NCBI GenBank assembly: GCA_948440265.1
Contig: CAOJOK010000001.1
Span: 310,001-374,000, forward strand
Direction: 5' to 3'
Source of the DNA: an uncultured Clostridia bacterium
Lineage (GTDB): Bacteria > Bacillota > Clostridia > Christensenellales > Pumilibacteraceae
Length of the DNA: 64,000 nucleotides
Positions 40,624-49,173 of this stretch are shown in pieces (position 1 is the stretch's first letter; each line of letters opens with the position of its first letter). A model generated the notes under the pieces. The model did no database searches and was not told the DNA's origin. It saw nothing but the letters and a program-made list of their open reading frames with translations. The translations under genes were made by a program, and so were the position numbers.

Positions 40624-41700
40624 ATGAGAATTTATAATTTTTCCGCAGGTCCGTCAATGCTTCCCGAATCCGTACTGAAACAAGTACAAAACGAACTGCT
40701 CGATTATTCGGGAACGGGTATGTCCGTTATGGAAATGAGCCACCGCTCCAAGCCGTACGAGGCAATAAACGCAGAAGCGGAAAGTCTCCTGCGCGAGCTG
40801 ATGTCCATACCCGACGATTATGACGTAATATTCGTTCAGGGCGGCGCGTCCACGCAGTTCGAAGCCATACCGCTCAACATATCGGTGAATAAAAAGGCAG
40901 ATTATGTCGTTACGGGCAACTTTTCGAAGAAAGCTTTTTCCGAAGCAAAAAAATACGGCGATATGGTAAAAGCCGCGTCAAGCGAAGACAAAAACTTCAC
41001 ATACATTCCAAAGCTCGACAAAACCACATTCCGCCCCGATGCCGACTATGTTCACATATGTTATAATAATACGATTTTCGGAACACGCTATTCGTCTGTT
41101 CCCGACACGGGAAGTATCCCCCTTGTAGCCGACCTGTCTTCCTGTATTTTAAGTCAGGAAATCGATGTGAAAAAATTCGGCGTAATATATGCCGGCGCAC
41201 AGAAAAACGTCGGTCCCGCAGGCGTAACGATTGTCATAGTCAGAAAAGATTTGCAAGACAAAGCAAATCCGCTCTGCCCCACTATGTTGAAGTGGTCGAC
41301 ACAGATAAAAGAACACAGCCTGTATAACACGCCTCCCGCATTCTCGACATACGTCGCTATGCTCGTGTTCCGCTGGTTGAAAAATCTCGGCGGCGTCAAA
41401 GCCATACAGAAAATAAACGAAGCAAAGGCAAAGCTGCTTTACGATTTTATCGATTCTTCCGCTTTCTACAACAATGCGGTAGAACCCGAATATCGTTCTT
41501 TAATGAACGTACCTTTCGTAACGCCGTCGCCCGAGACCGACGCCGAATTCGTTGCAGACGCGGCGAAAGAAGGTTTGGCGACGTTAAAAGGTCACAGACT
41601 CGTAGGCGGTATGCGCGCAAGCATATACAACGCAATGCCGATTGAAGGTATAGAAAAGCTGATAGCCTTTATGAAAAAGTTTGAAAAGAATCATAAATAA
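40624..41700 (+). CDS. serC: Phosphoserine aminotransferase
   Basis: 358 residues, usual length. A PLP-dependent class V aminotransferase making 3-phosphoserine from 3-phosphohydroxypyruvate and glutamate. The N-terminal NFSAGPSMLPESVL, the active-site lysine in GAQKNVGPAG (near residue 198) and HRLVGGMRASIYNAM near the end are family hallmarks. AAAGGAG precedes the ATG. serA follows after 12 bp, so the two enzymes of serine synthesis are co-expressed; serB is not in the window. Confidence 0.97.
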   Translation: MRIYNFSAGPSMLPESVLKQVQNELLDYSGTGMSVMEMSHRSKPYEAINAEAESLLRELMSIPDDYDVIFVQGGASTQFEAIPLNISVNKKADYVVTGNFSKKAFSEAKKYGDMVKAASSEDKNFTYIPKLDKTTFRPDADYVHICYNNTIFGTRYSSVPDTGSIPLVADLSSCILSQEIDVKKFGVIYAGAQKNVGPAGVTIVIVRKDLQDKANPLCPTMLKWSTQIKEHSLYNTPPAFSTYVAMLVFRWLKNLGGVKAIQKINEAKAKLLYDFIDSSAFYNNAVEPEYRSLMNVPFVTPSPETDAEFVADAAKEGLATLKGHRLVGGMRASIYNAMPIEGIEKLIAFMKKFEKNHK

Positions 41701-41712
41701 GGAGAACGAAAA

Positions 41713-42864
41713 ATGGAAATCTTGAAATTAAACGAAATAAGCGAAGCGGCAAACGAAGCTTTTAAAGGCAAATACAAGCTTACCAAAACCGCAAAAGACC
41801 CCGTCGGCATAATTCTTCGTTCTTTCAATATGCACGACTATGCTCTGCCTAAATCGGTTTGCTGTGTCGGCAGAGCCGGAGCAGGCGTCAACAATATCCC
41901 GATTGACAAGTGCTCGGAAAATGGCGTTGTCGTATTCAACACCCCCGGAGCAAATGCCAATGCGGTCAAAGAGCTTGCATTATGCGCGCTTCTTCTCTGC
42001 GGAAGAAAAATTTCCGAGGGCATCGATTGGGCATCTTCGCTTAAAGGCGTAGACGTCCCCAAGCAAGTGGAAAGCGGCAAGAAAGCATTTATCGGAAAAG
42101 AGCTTCACGGAAAGACGTTGGGCGTTATCGGACTCGGAGCAATCGGAGTTCTTGTGGCAAACGCCTGCATAGAACTCGGTATGAACGTCATAGGATACGA
42201 CCCCTATATCTCCATAGACGGCGCCTGGAATTTGAATCATCACGTCGTCAAAGAAACCGACCTCGAAAGACTGTTTGCGGAAAGCGACTTCATAACTTTA
42301 CACGTACCGCTCACCGACAGCACCCGCTCTATGATAAACAGCAAAACAATCGCGTCTATGAAAGACGGTGCGGCAATTGTAAACTGCTCCCGCGGAGAGC
42401 TTGTGAACAATGTCGACATTAAAGCGGCTTTAAAAAGCGGCAAGATTTCCAAGTATGCCACGGACTTCCCTTGCGAAGAAGTATTGGGTGTGGAAAATAT
42501 CATAGCCATTCCCCATCTCGGCGCAAGCACGCCGGAGGCGGAAGACAACTGCGCCCGTATGGTTGCGCGCCAAATGACCGATTTTATAGAAAACGGAAAC
42601 ATAACCAATTCCGTCAACTTTCCGCCCTGCAATCTTAAAAGAAGCGGCTGTCAGCGCATAACGGTTATACACAAAAACGTTAAAAACGTGCTGCGCTCTA
42701 TGACCGATTTAATAAGCGGTGAAGGAATAAACATAAGCAACTTCGTCAGTCAATCGAAAGGCGATTACGCATACTGCATATTGGACCTGGACGAAAAACT
42801 TAAAGACAACGTTCTCGAAAAACTTAAAGGTTTGGAGAATATCGTAAAAGTCCGCTTGATTTAA
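41713..42864 (+). CDS. serA: D-3-phosphoglycerate dehydrogenase
   Basis: 383 residues. It oxidises 3-phosphoglycerate to 3-phosphohydroxypyruvate, the first step of serine synthesis. The NAD-binding Rossmann motif GLGAIGVLVANACIELG is near residue 140; the catalytic residues lie in NCSRGELVN (Arg) and AIPHLGAST (His). A C-terminal ACT domain (about 315-383, ITVIHKNVKNVLRSM) suggests serine feedback. The intervening domain of longer SerA proteins is absent. It ends in a strong terminator shared with the convergent membrane-protein gene. Confidence 0.95.
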   Translation: MEILKLNEISEAANEAFKGKYKLTKTAKDPVGIILRSFNMHDYALPKSVCCVGRAGAGVNNIPIDKCSENGVVVFNTPGANANAVKELALCALLLCGRKISEGIDWASSLKGVDVPKQVESGKKAFIGKELHGKTLGVIGLGAIGVLVANACIELGMNVIGYDPYISIDGAWNLNHHVVKETDLERLFAESDFITLHVPLTDSTRSMINSKTIASMKDGAAIVNCSRGELVNNVDIKAALKSGKISKYATDFPCEEVLGVENIIAIPHLGASTPEAEDNCARMVARQMTDFIENGNITNSVNFPPCNLKRSGCQRITVIHKNVKNVLRSMTDLISGEGINISNFVSQSKGDYAYCILDLDEKLKDNVLEKLKGLENIVKVRLI

Positions 42865-42870
42865 AACTTA

Positions 42871-42897
42871 AAAAAGCCTCTGAAAAAGAGGCTTTTT
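42871..42897. terminator. Bidirectional terminator between serA and the 310-residue membrane protein
   Basis: AAAAAGCCTCT (42871-42881) with AGAGGCTTTTT (42887-42897), loop of five, flanked by A and T runs. It ends one base before the stop codon of the convergent gene. Confidence 0.9.
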
Positions 42898-42898
42898 T

Positions 42899-43831
42899 TT
42901 ATTTGACTTCTTCCGGTTCTGCATTCTTTGTAGCCGGCGGCGTGACAATTGCGCCGTCGACATAATATCGTTTTCCGTTTTTTCCGTAATACAGCGTCAT
43001 ATTCAGTATGCTAATCAAAAGCATAGACGTCGGTATGGAAATAAGCAATCCGACCCCGAGCGTAAACAAACCGACAAAAATATTAAATGCTATTATCAGC
43101 ACCCAAGCCACCAAAAAATATGCGAATATCGAGCCGAAGTTCTTCCCCGCCTGCCTTACCGAAAAGCCGAACGACGCAAATATTTTACCGTCGTCGACGA
43201 TAATTTTCGGAGACCACATTGCGATTAAAGTATATCTCAAAGCCGTCATCAAAATAAACACAAACATTATAATAAACGGAGCGAAAACCGATATTTCGGC
43301 AATATCCAAAAGTTTAAACAGTCCGTACACAATACCTGCGGTAGTTGCGTCGAATAAAATGGTATACAGCATTTTCACGAGCGTGAAGCGCGACGACTTG
43401 CCGAGCTTTGCGATAAGCTGACCGCCGAAACCTATACGCGCATTGGACGACATTGCCCCTTCCAAAACCGAAATAAGCGGCAGCTCATACAATCCCAATA
43501 AAAAGCGGTAAGCAAACACAACAACCAATGTGAGCCAAAGCGTGGAATTTAAGCGCAAAGAAAAGTTTTCCTTCAACAACTGCGATACCGAACCGCCTAT
43601 TTCCCTTATGATTTCAAACCACCTGTTTATGCTCTCACCGCCCGTTATGCTCGAAAAAAGCACGGTGCACTGCTCTATGATACCGGCATTTAAAAATGCT
43701 CTGTAAATCGGTATCATAAACGCCATACTTACGCTGACGAGAATAACGGCAAGCGCAAAGATGTATAAAAGCAACATCCACACAAGTCCGAACTTTTCTA
43801 TCAATATTTTAAATGCGTTTTTAAATGCCAC
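42899..43831 (-). CDS. Unknown integral membrane protein (310 aa), paralogue of its neighbour
   Basis: About six hydrophobic helices and a short cytoplasmic C-terminus. No recognised family. A stretch LPLISVLEGAMSSNARIGFG ending in SSRFTLVKML resembles LSLSVIEKHFRIGKLM and FPTLKTL at the same place in the neighbouring gene at 43844, so the two are probably old tandem duplicates, perhaps forming a heteromer. Start is a GTG with AAAGGCGG upstream, 12 bases after the stop of the upstream gene. Confidence 0.8.
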   Translation of the reverse strand: MAFKNAFKILIEKFGLVWMLLLYIFALAVILVSVSMAFMIPIYRAFLNAGIIEQCTVLFSSITGGESINRWFEIIREIGGSVSQLLKENFSLRLNSTLWLTLVVVFAYRFLLGLYELPLISVLEGAMSSNARIGFGGQLIAKLGKSSRFTLVKMLYTILFDATTAGIVYGLFKLLDIAEISVFAPFIIMFVFILMTALRYTLIAMWSPKIIVDDGKIFASFGFSVRQAGKNFGSIFAYFLVAWVLIIAFNIFVGLFTLGVGLLISIPTSMLLISILNMTLYYGKNGKRYYVDGAIVTPPATKNAEPEEVK

Positions 43832-43843
43832 AAAATACCGCCT

Positions 43844-44671
43844 TTAAACATATCTTTTTTTTATATCGCGCCTTTCCAACCCCGTAAGGTCAAACGTCGC
43901 AATCATCATAAACGAAACAATGTATACAATCAAAAACATATATTCCGCCACTGCCAACGCCTTTACCGCAATTATGTGTAACGGTAAAAATTCTATTACA
44001 TACTGAAACAGTATTACGACCGCAAACGGAAAAACCAACGCTATAAACAGCTTGAATACGGCTTTACCCGTCAGTTTGGGCGCCTCGATAAATGCGTCTA
44101 CAAAAGAATACCCGAACGTGAGCATAAGCGGAGCCCACAAAACAGACGGCAAACACAAGTATAAACTGAAAAGGAATATAGCCGCAATTATGGTTGCAAC
44201 CACTGCAATATTGACCGCGGAAGGCACGCCCTGCCCGCTTATAATAAAATGCAGCAGCGTTACTATTCCCGTCAGAATGAATTTCCAGACAAGATATATT
44301 CCCGCCATAACAGCCAGCGTTTTGAGTGTGGGAAACAAACTGCTGTTCACGTCTTGAACAGGCGCTTTAAGCATAAGCTTTCCTATGCGAAAATGTTTTT
44401 CGATAACGGACAGAGACAGCGCGCAAGAAAGCGTCAACGCCACAAATATTATAATTATCGGATATATAAACGTAAACGAATGTCTGTCGAATATCAACCA
44501 GGCAATATCGCCGAACGACTTCACTTCCGTTGCTCCGTACGACGGAATGAAAGTTATAAAGCTCATAGGTTTGGAAAACACACCCAAAAGGACAGCCGGC
44601 AGCAATGCTATCGGCAAAAGGAGACGAAGCGACTTGACGATGTATGAAAATGTTTTTGAAACGTAAGTCAT
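43844..44671 (-). CDS. Unknown integral membrane protein (275 aa)
   Basis: About six hydrophobic helices (for example 15-36, 68-92, 118-142, 150-172, 200-222, 235-258). No domain recognised. First gene of a two-gene operon with the 310-residue paralogue, behind its own promoter (44689-44717) and AAAGGAAA. It diverges from thiT, but nothing else links it to thiamine. A weak general resemblance to DUF975-like proteins in topology only. Confidence 0.8.
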   Translation of the reverse strand: MTYVSKTFSYIVKSLRLLLPIALLPAVLLGVFSKPMSFITFIPSYGATEVKSFGDIAWLIFDRHSFTFIYPIIIIFVALTLSCALSLSVIEKHFRIGKLMLKAPVQDVNSSLFPTLKTLAVMAGIYLVWKFILTGIVTLLHFIISGQGVPSAVNIAVVATIIAAIFLFSLYLCLPSVLWAPLMLTFGYSFVDAFIEAPKLTGKAVFKLFIALVFPFAVVILFQYVIEFLPLHIIAVKALAVAEYMFLIVYIVSFMMIATFDLTGLERRDIKKRYV

Positions 44672-44688
44672 AAAATTTCCTTTACAAT

Positions 44689-44717
44689 ATTATAAATTAT
44701 TTTAACCGAAATTGCAA
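44689..44717 (-). promoter_or_regulatory. Promoter of the paired membrane-protein genes
   Basis: TTGCAA (44712-44717), 17 bp, TATAAT (44689-44694) on the minus strand. It is back to back with the thiT promoter, ten bases away. Confidence 0.75.
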
Positions 44718-44726
44718 GAAAAACAC

Positions 44727-44755
44727 TTGACATTTAAAACGATATTGCTTAATAT
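44727..44755 (+). promoter_or_regulatory. Promoter of thiT
   Basis: TTGACA (44727-44732), 17 bp, TAATAT (44750-44755), just before the riboswitch. Confidence 0.85.
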
Positions 44756-44767
44756 TAAATCAATTAC

Positions 44768-44864
44768 CGCTTGAGGGCGCACGATAAGGCTCGTGCTGAG
44801 ATGCTCTCCGCAAGGAGACGGTCCTTTTGAACCTGTTAGGTTAGTACCTGCGTAGGGAAAAGCT
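44768..44864 (+). ncRNA. TPP riboswitch (THI element)
   Basis: The conserved core is present: GTGCTGAGATGCTC in the pyrimidine-sensor arm, and CCTTTTGAACCTGTTAGG and CCTGCGTAGGGAAAAG in the pyrophosphate-sensor arm and closing helix. The variable P3a hairpin reads CTCTCCGCAAGGAGA. A terminator at 44902-44938 follows, so thiamine pyrophosphate should stop transcription before thiT. Confidence 0.95.
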
Positions 44865-44901
44865 GTTATTATTGTAAATCTTCTTAATGCAATAAATAAC
44901 G

Positions 44902-44938
44902 AGACTTGCCCTGCTTTAAAAAGCGGACAAGTCTTTTT
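44902..44938 (+). terminator. Riboswitch-controlled terminator
   Basis: Imperfect long stem beginning AGACTTG and ending CAAGTCT, followed by TTTTT, between the aptamer and the thiT ribosome binding site: the expression platform. Confidence 0.85.
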
Positions 44939-44969
44939 CGTTGCGGCTTTTGGTAATTGAGGAGGTTTT

Positions 44970-45758
44970 ATGTTTAATAAAGAGTATTGGGAAGGCATAC
45001 TTATTCCCTGGTGGCAGATATTACTGCTTATAGCCGCGATTATCGCAGTTATCGCGGCAGTAGTAATAATAGTTTCCGTCGTGCAGAAAAAACGCGGAAT
45101 TCAACGGGAAATAAGCACCAAAGACATAACATACGGAGCAATATGTATAGCCGCTTCGTTTGCGCTGTCATATATCAAAATATTCAAACTCCCCTACGGC
45201 GGCTCCATTACGCTTGCTTCCGTTCTTCCTATGCTGATTTACTGTTACTACTTCGGCTTCAGAAAAAGTCTGATAGTGTCCACGGTATATATGTTTTTGC
45301 AGCTGATACAGGAGCCTTACATAGTTTCCCCGTGGAGTGCGCTTTTGGACTATTTTGTCCCCTATCTCTCGCTGTCCTTTGCCGGACTGTTCGGCTTTAA
45401 TCATAAAAAATACGATGAGAGAATTTCAAGCGGAAAGCATCCTCTTTCCTGTCATATAGGCTTTTTCATAGGAACGGCTATTTACTTTATTGTCAGATAC
45501 TTCTCACACACGCTTGCAGGAGTATTGTTTTGGGCGCAAGATATCGATTTCCTTATTTGGTCGGGAGACCTTGTCGGCGCGGCGGCTTGGGGTTACAGCG
45601 CAACGTATAATATAATATTCTTACTGCCCGACACACTGATAGCTCTTGCGGCAGGCACGGCAATTTTGTCAAGCAAGACATTTAATACTTTTATGGCTTC
45701 TTCGAGCCACGCTTTGAAGAATTCCGACGCCGCCCATAAAAACAATCAGGGAGCTTGA
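44970..45758 (+). CDS. thiT: Thiamine transporter ThiT (ECF S-component) with N-terminal extra helix
   Basis: 262 residues against about 180-200 for typical ThiT. The family core starts near residue 50 (ISTKDITYGAICIAASFALSYIKIFKLPYGGSITLASVLPML); the Gly-Gly-Ser-Ile motif and the late YNIIFLLPDT belong to ThiT. It binds thiamine at the membrane and works with a shared ECF module that is not encoded here. The first 45 residues add one more transmembrane helix. AGGAGG precedes the ATG and the TPP riboswitch lies upstream. The last 30 codons overlap the 3' end of ftsW on the other strand. Confidence 0.92.
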   Translation: MFNKEYWEGILIPWWQILLLIAAIIAVIAAVVIIVSVVQKKRGIQREISTKDITYGAICIAASFALSYIKIFKLPYGGSITLASVLPMLIYCYYFGFRKSLIVSTVYMFLQLIQEPYIVSPWSALLDYFVPYLSLSFAGLFGFNHKKYDERISSGKHPLSCHIGFFIGTAIYFIVRYFSHTLAGVLFWAQDIDFLIWSGDLVGAAAWGYSATYNIIFLLPDTLIALAAGTAILSSKTFNTFMASSSHALKNSDAAHKNNQGA

Positions 45759-46823
45759 ACCGGAGCTTATAAACGGCAACGGCAATCCCGTGGGCGGTAT
45801 GGAGCCCGTAACGACCGCAATATTGACAAGCACTTGAATGGCGATTATGGCGGCAATACCGGACGCAAGATAACAACCGAAACGGTCACAAGCGTTTTGA
45901 GCTATCCTTATTGCGCGAACGATAAATACGACATAAACTGCCATTAAAACGACACAGCCGAAAAAACCGAGTTCTTCGCCTATTATGCTCAAAATAAAGT
46001 CGCTTTCCGAAAACGGCAAGAACAGATATTTCTGCCGCGAGTTAAATAATCCGACTCCGAAAAAACCGCCGCTTCCGAGAGAATAAAAAGATTGAATCAA
46101 CTGAAATCCTTCTTCCAGCGGAGACGCCCAAGGATTTAAAAATGCCATAAGCCTGTTCAATCTGTACGGCTCGGCAAATATCAACACGACGACGGCAAGC
46201 ACGGCAGGAATACCCACAAACAAAAAGTGCTTTATTCTCATTCCGCCCACGAACAGCATAACGAACATCAAAAGCGCCATACATATCGTAATCGACATAT
46301 TCGGTTCGAGAATAATCAAAATGCAAATCAAAACACCGACGGCCAACACGGGCAGTACGCCCTTGAAGGTCGTCATTTTTTTATGGTGCTTTGCCATATA
46401 AAAGGCAGTGAAAATTATAAATCCGAACTTAGCAAATTCCGACGCCTGCAATGTGAAAAACGGAAGATTTATCCACCGTCTGGCGCCGTAATTCTCCACG
46501 CCTATGCCGGGGATAAAAACCAATACCAATAAAACTATCGAGCCGCCGAGTATAAAATAGCGCAGCTTCCCCAAAATGTGATAATCCATAAAAGTCAACG
46601 CCGTCATTGCGATAACTCCCAAAACGGCGCCTACAATCTGCTTAAACATAAAGTAATATTCGCTGCCGTAGTTTTTTTGAGCGGAATACATACTTGCTGA
46701 ATAAACCATAATTATTCCGAAAACTACCAAAATCATCGTTACGGCAAATAATATGTAATCGGGTTTTAAGCAGGCCCTATCCGTCATCACGTCAATCGTA
46801 CGGGGGATTTTTTTTCTTTTCAC
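45669..46823 (-). CDS. ftsW: Lipid II polymerase FtsW (SEDS family)
   Basis: 384 residues with ten hydrophobic helices. SEDS glycosyltransferase working with the class B PBP to build septal peptidoglycan. Family stretches visible: GARRWINLPFFTLQASEFAKFG, LEPNMSIT (near 172), FLPFSESDFILSIIGEELGF and TGLPLPFISSGSSSL. SpoVE or RodA are alternatives, but the position after murD favours FtsW. A GTG start overlaps the murD stop. Its 3' end lies 90 bp inside thiT, with no terminator seen, so its transcript should run antisense to thiT. Confidence 0.93.
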   Translation of the reverse strand: MKRKKIPRTIDVMTDRACLKPDYILFAVTMILVVFGIIMVYSASMYSAQKNYGSEYYFMFKQIVGAVLGVIAMTALTFMDYHILGKLRYFILGGSIVLLVLVFIPGIGVENYGARRWINLPFFTLQASEFAKFGFIIFTAFYMAKHHKKMTTFKGVLPVLAVGVLICILIILEPNMSITICMALLMFVMLFVGGMRIKHFLFVGIPAVLAVVVLIFAEPYRLNRLMAFLNPWASPLEEGFQLIQSFYSLGSGGFFGVGLFNSRQKYLFLPFSESDFILSIIGEELGFFGCVVLMAVYVVFIVRAIRIAQNACDRFGCYLASGIAAIIAIQVLVNIAVVTGSIPPTGLPLPFISSGSSSLIVFMGGVGILQSVARRSHKSIKCLA

Positions 46824-48088
46824 TTTCCCAGCCTCCCGACTGCTTCTATAAACGCGTCGCCCCTGTCGGCATAGTTTTTAAACATATCGAAACTTGCCGA
46901 TGCGGGCGAAAGCAAAACATTTTCGACGTTTCTTCCGCTTGCATAGCGAACGGCCGCTTCCAAGCTGTCAAACATTTTCACTTTCTTAAATCCCGACGAA
47001 AAAGCCGCCCTTTCGATTTTTTCCGCAGTCTCTCCTATCAGCGCGATTTCCTTAACCGTTTCGGGGACGTTGTCGAAAAAAGTGTCGTAATCATACCCTT
47101 TATCGCTGCCGCCCATAATTACGAGAGTATCGCCCTTCATCGCTTTGCAAGCCTGTATGGACGCCGCGATATTTGTTCCCTTGGAATCATCCCAATATTC
47201 CCGTCCGTCCACGCTTGCCACACGCTTCAATCTATGCGCTTCCGTGTCAAATTCACGAATCGCATCTCGTATAACGCCGCTGCTTACGCCGTAAAGCCTG
47301 CAAACACATATTGCGCTTAAAGCATTGCAAACGTTAAAATCGCCTGCAAGAGACAAATCCGACCGCTCGCAAACAAATTCGTTCATAAACATAAGTTTAT
47401 TGCCGATGCGATATGCTCCGTCCACTTTTCTGTCGAGAGCGGTATAATACACCTTTGATTTTGGATAAAAACCCTCGAGATATTTTGCGTCGATACTATC
47501 CTGCGAAAGCACGAGAAAGTCGTTTTCCGTTTGGTTCTCGGCTATGCGCAATTTGAGTCGCGCATAGTTTTCCACCGTTTTGTGCCTGTCCAAATGGTCG
47601 CAATCTATGTTCGTTATACAAGCTATATGCGGACAAAACGTGTCCATAGTTTCCAACTGAAAACTGGAAGTTTCCACCACCGCAACGTCATAATCTCCTG
47701 CCGCGGCTCTGGACGAAAAAGGTATACCTATATTTCCGCACACCGCCGTCCTGCACGTTTTAGACAGTATATTGCCTATAAGCCGGGTAACCGTTGTTTT
47801 TCCGTTTGTTCCCGTAATCGCAACAATCGGTTTATCTCTGTTTAAAATCCAGCCGAGTTCCAACTCGCCTATAAGTTTTACGTTGTTTTTTTCGGCAAAT
47901 CGAAATACGGGATTATCCGACGGAATCCCCGGACTTACCACAATACAGTCATAATCTATATCTTCCGGAAAAGTCTGTCTGCCGTCATATATGATACAGT
48001 TTGCGCCCTGCTTCTGCAAAGTATAGAGCGCGCTCATACCGCTCACGCCCTCTCCGACTATAAGTATTCTTTTAGACTGGAAATCCAT
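46820..48088 (-). CDS. murD: UDP-N-acetylmuramoyl-L-alanine--D-glutamate ligase
   Basis: 422 residues from the ATG at 48088 (GGAGAG upstream); a longer frame to 48136 is not needed. It adds D-glutamate to UDP-MurNAc-L-Ala. Rossmann-like N-terminus ILIVGEGVSGMS, ATP loop ITGTNGKTTVTRLIG near residue 100, Mg site ETSSFQLE, and EAHRLKRV with DDSKGTN in the C-terminal domain (lysine motif). It is followed by ftsW with overlapping stop and start codons. Confidence 0.97.
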   Translation of the reverse strand: MDFQSKRILIVGEGVSGMSALYTLQKQGANCIIYDGRQTFPEDIDYDCIVVSPGIPSDNPVFRFAEKNNVKLIGELELGWILNRDKPIVAITGTNGKTTVTRLIGNILSKTCRTAVCGNIGIPFSSRAAAGDYDVAVVETSSFQLETMDTFCPHIACITNIDCDHLDRHKTVENYARLKLRIAENQTENDFLVLSQDSIDAKYLEGFYPKSKVYYTALDRKVDGAYRIGNKLMFMNEFVCERSDLSLAGDFNVCNALSAICVCRLYGVSSGVIRDAIREFDTEAHRLKRVASVDGREYWDDSKGTNIAASIQACKAMKGDTLVIMGGSDKGYDYDTFFDNVPETVKEIALIGETAEKIERAAFSSGFKKVKMFDSLEAAVRYASGRNVENVLLSPASASFDMFKNYADRGDAFIEAVGRLGK

Positions 48089-48165
48089 AACAACTCTCCG
48101 AAATGAAAACACGCTTGTATATCTTAAAATATGCAAGCGCGTTTCATTTAAGAACAGTTGACGTC

Positions 48166-49173
48166 TTACGGATTATTGACAAACAGCAGTATAATGCAAA
48201 TGATTGTACCCGCTATAAACGTGACCGCACTGTAAGCCATCGATATGCGGTTTTCGTGAATACCTTTCCTTTCAAAGTGGTGGTGCAACGGCGCCATAAG
48301 GAATATACGTTTTCCGTGCGACAGTTTGAAGTATACGACCTGCAATATTACCGAAAGACTGGTTATGACATATATTATTCCGAGTATGGGTGCGGTAAGT
48401 TCCATCTTCGTGACAATTGCCAAAGACGCCAATCCGCCGCCGAGCGCAAGCGCACCCGTGTCTCCCATAAAAACTTTTGCGGGATATCCGTTATAGCACA
48501 GAAAGCCTATCAACGCTCCCACAAAAGCGCCGCAATATATCAGCAAATTTGTATACTCGTTATTTTGAAGAACGTCCGCACCCGAAATATAAAGTGTAAT
48601 AGCTATCAGCACGGCAAAAAACAGCGCATACACCGTCGATACCTTCGCCGCCAAACCGTCCAATCCGTCGGTCAGATTCACCGAGTTAGTAAAGGCAAGA
48701 AATATCAAAATATAAAACGGAACGGCAAAAATACCGAAATGCATTTCCGTAAACGTAAACGGAATATAAACGCCGTCTCCGACGTGAATATTGTAATATG
48801 CAAACAGCGAAACCACAATTGCCATAAGCAGCTGAAAAACCAATTTCTGCCAAGCAGACAAACCCATATTCCGCTTAAAAAAGACTTTCATAAAATCATC
48901 GAGAAAGCCGATAACCCCATAACCGACCGTGACGGCGAGAGTTATCAGCATAAGCGAATTATCCTTTACTCCGAGCGCCAGCGATGTAACGGTCAATGCA
49001 ATCAAAAAGCCTATGCCGCCCATAGTCGGCGTTCCGTTTTTGGAAATATGGTTGTCCACATAGCCGAGTATGGTTTGACGCAGTTTAAGCTTTTTCGTGA
49101 GTTTTATAACCAACGGCATTATAATAACGGCAATCGCAAACGAAACAACTACCGCCAAGAGTATTCTAATCAA
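48166..49173 (-). CDS. mraY: Phospho-MurNAc-pentapeptide transferase
   Basis: 335 residues with ten transmembrane helices. MraY transfers phospho-MurNAc-pentapeptide to undecaprenyl phosphate, forming lipid I. The motifs GTPTMGGIGFL, NSVNLTDGLDGLA (metal-binding Asp) and APLHHHFERKG (HHH) are all visible. It overlaps the murE stop codon by four bases; in most Firmicutes murF would lie between the two. Confidence 0.97.
   Translation of the reverse strand: MIRILLAVVVSFAIAVIIMPLVIKLTKKLKLRQTILGYVDNHISKNGTPTMGGIGFLIALTVTSLALGVKDNSLMLITLAVTVGYGVIGFLDDFMKVFFKRNMGLSAWQKLVFQLLMAIVVSLFAYYNIHVGDGVYIPFTFTEMHFGIFAVPFYILIFLAFTNSVNLTDGLDGLAAKVSTVYALFFAVLIAITLYISGADVLQNNEYTNLLIYCGAFVGALIGFLCYNGYPAKVFMGDTGALALGGGLASLAIVTKMELTAPILGIIYVITSLSVILQVVYFKLSHGKRIFLMAPLHHHFERKGIHENRISMAYSAVTFIAGTIICIILLFVNNP

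Noticed and set aside
45669..46823. RodA or SpoVE instead of FtsW
   Set aside because: Sequence alone does not separate them well, but position directly after murD in the dcw order favours FtsW.
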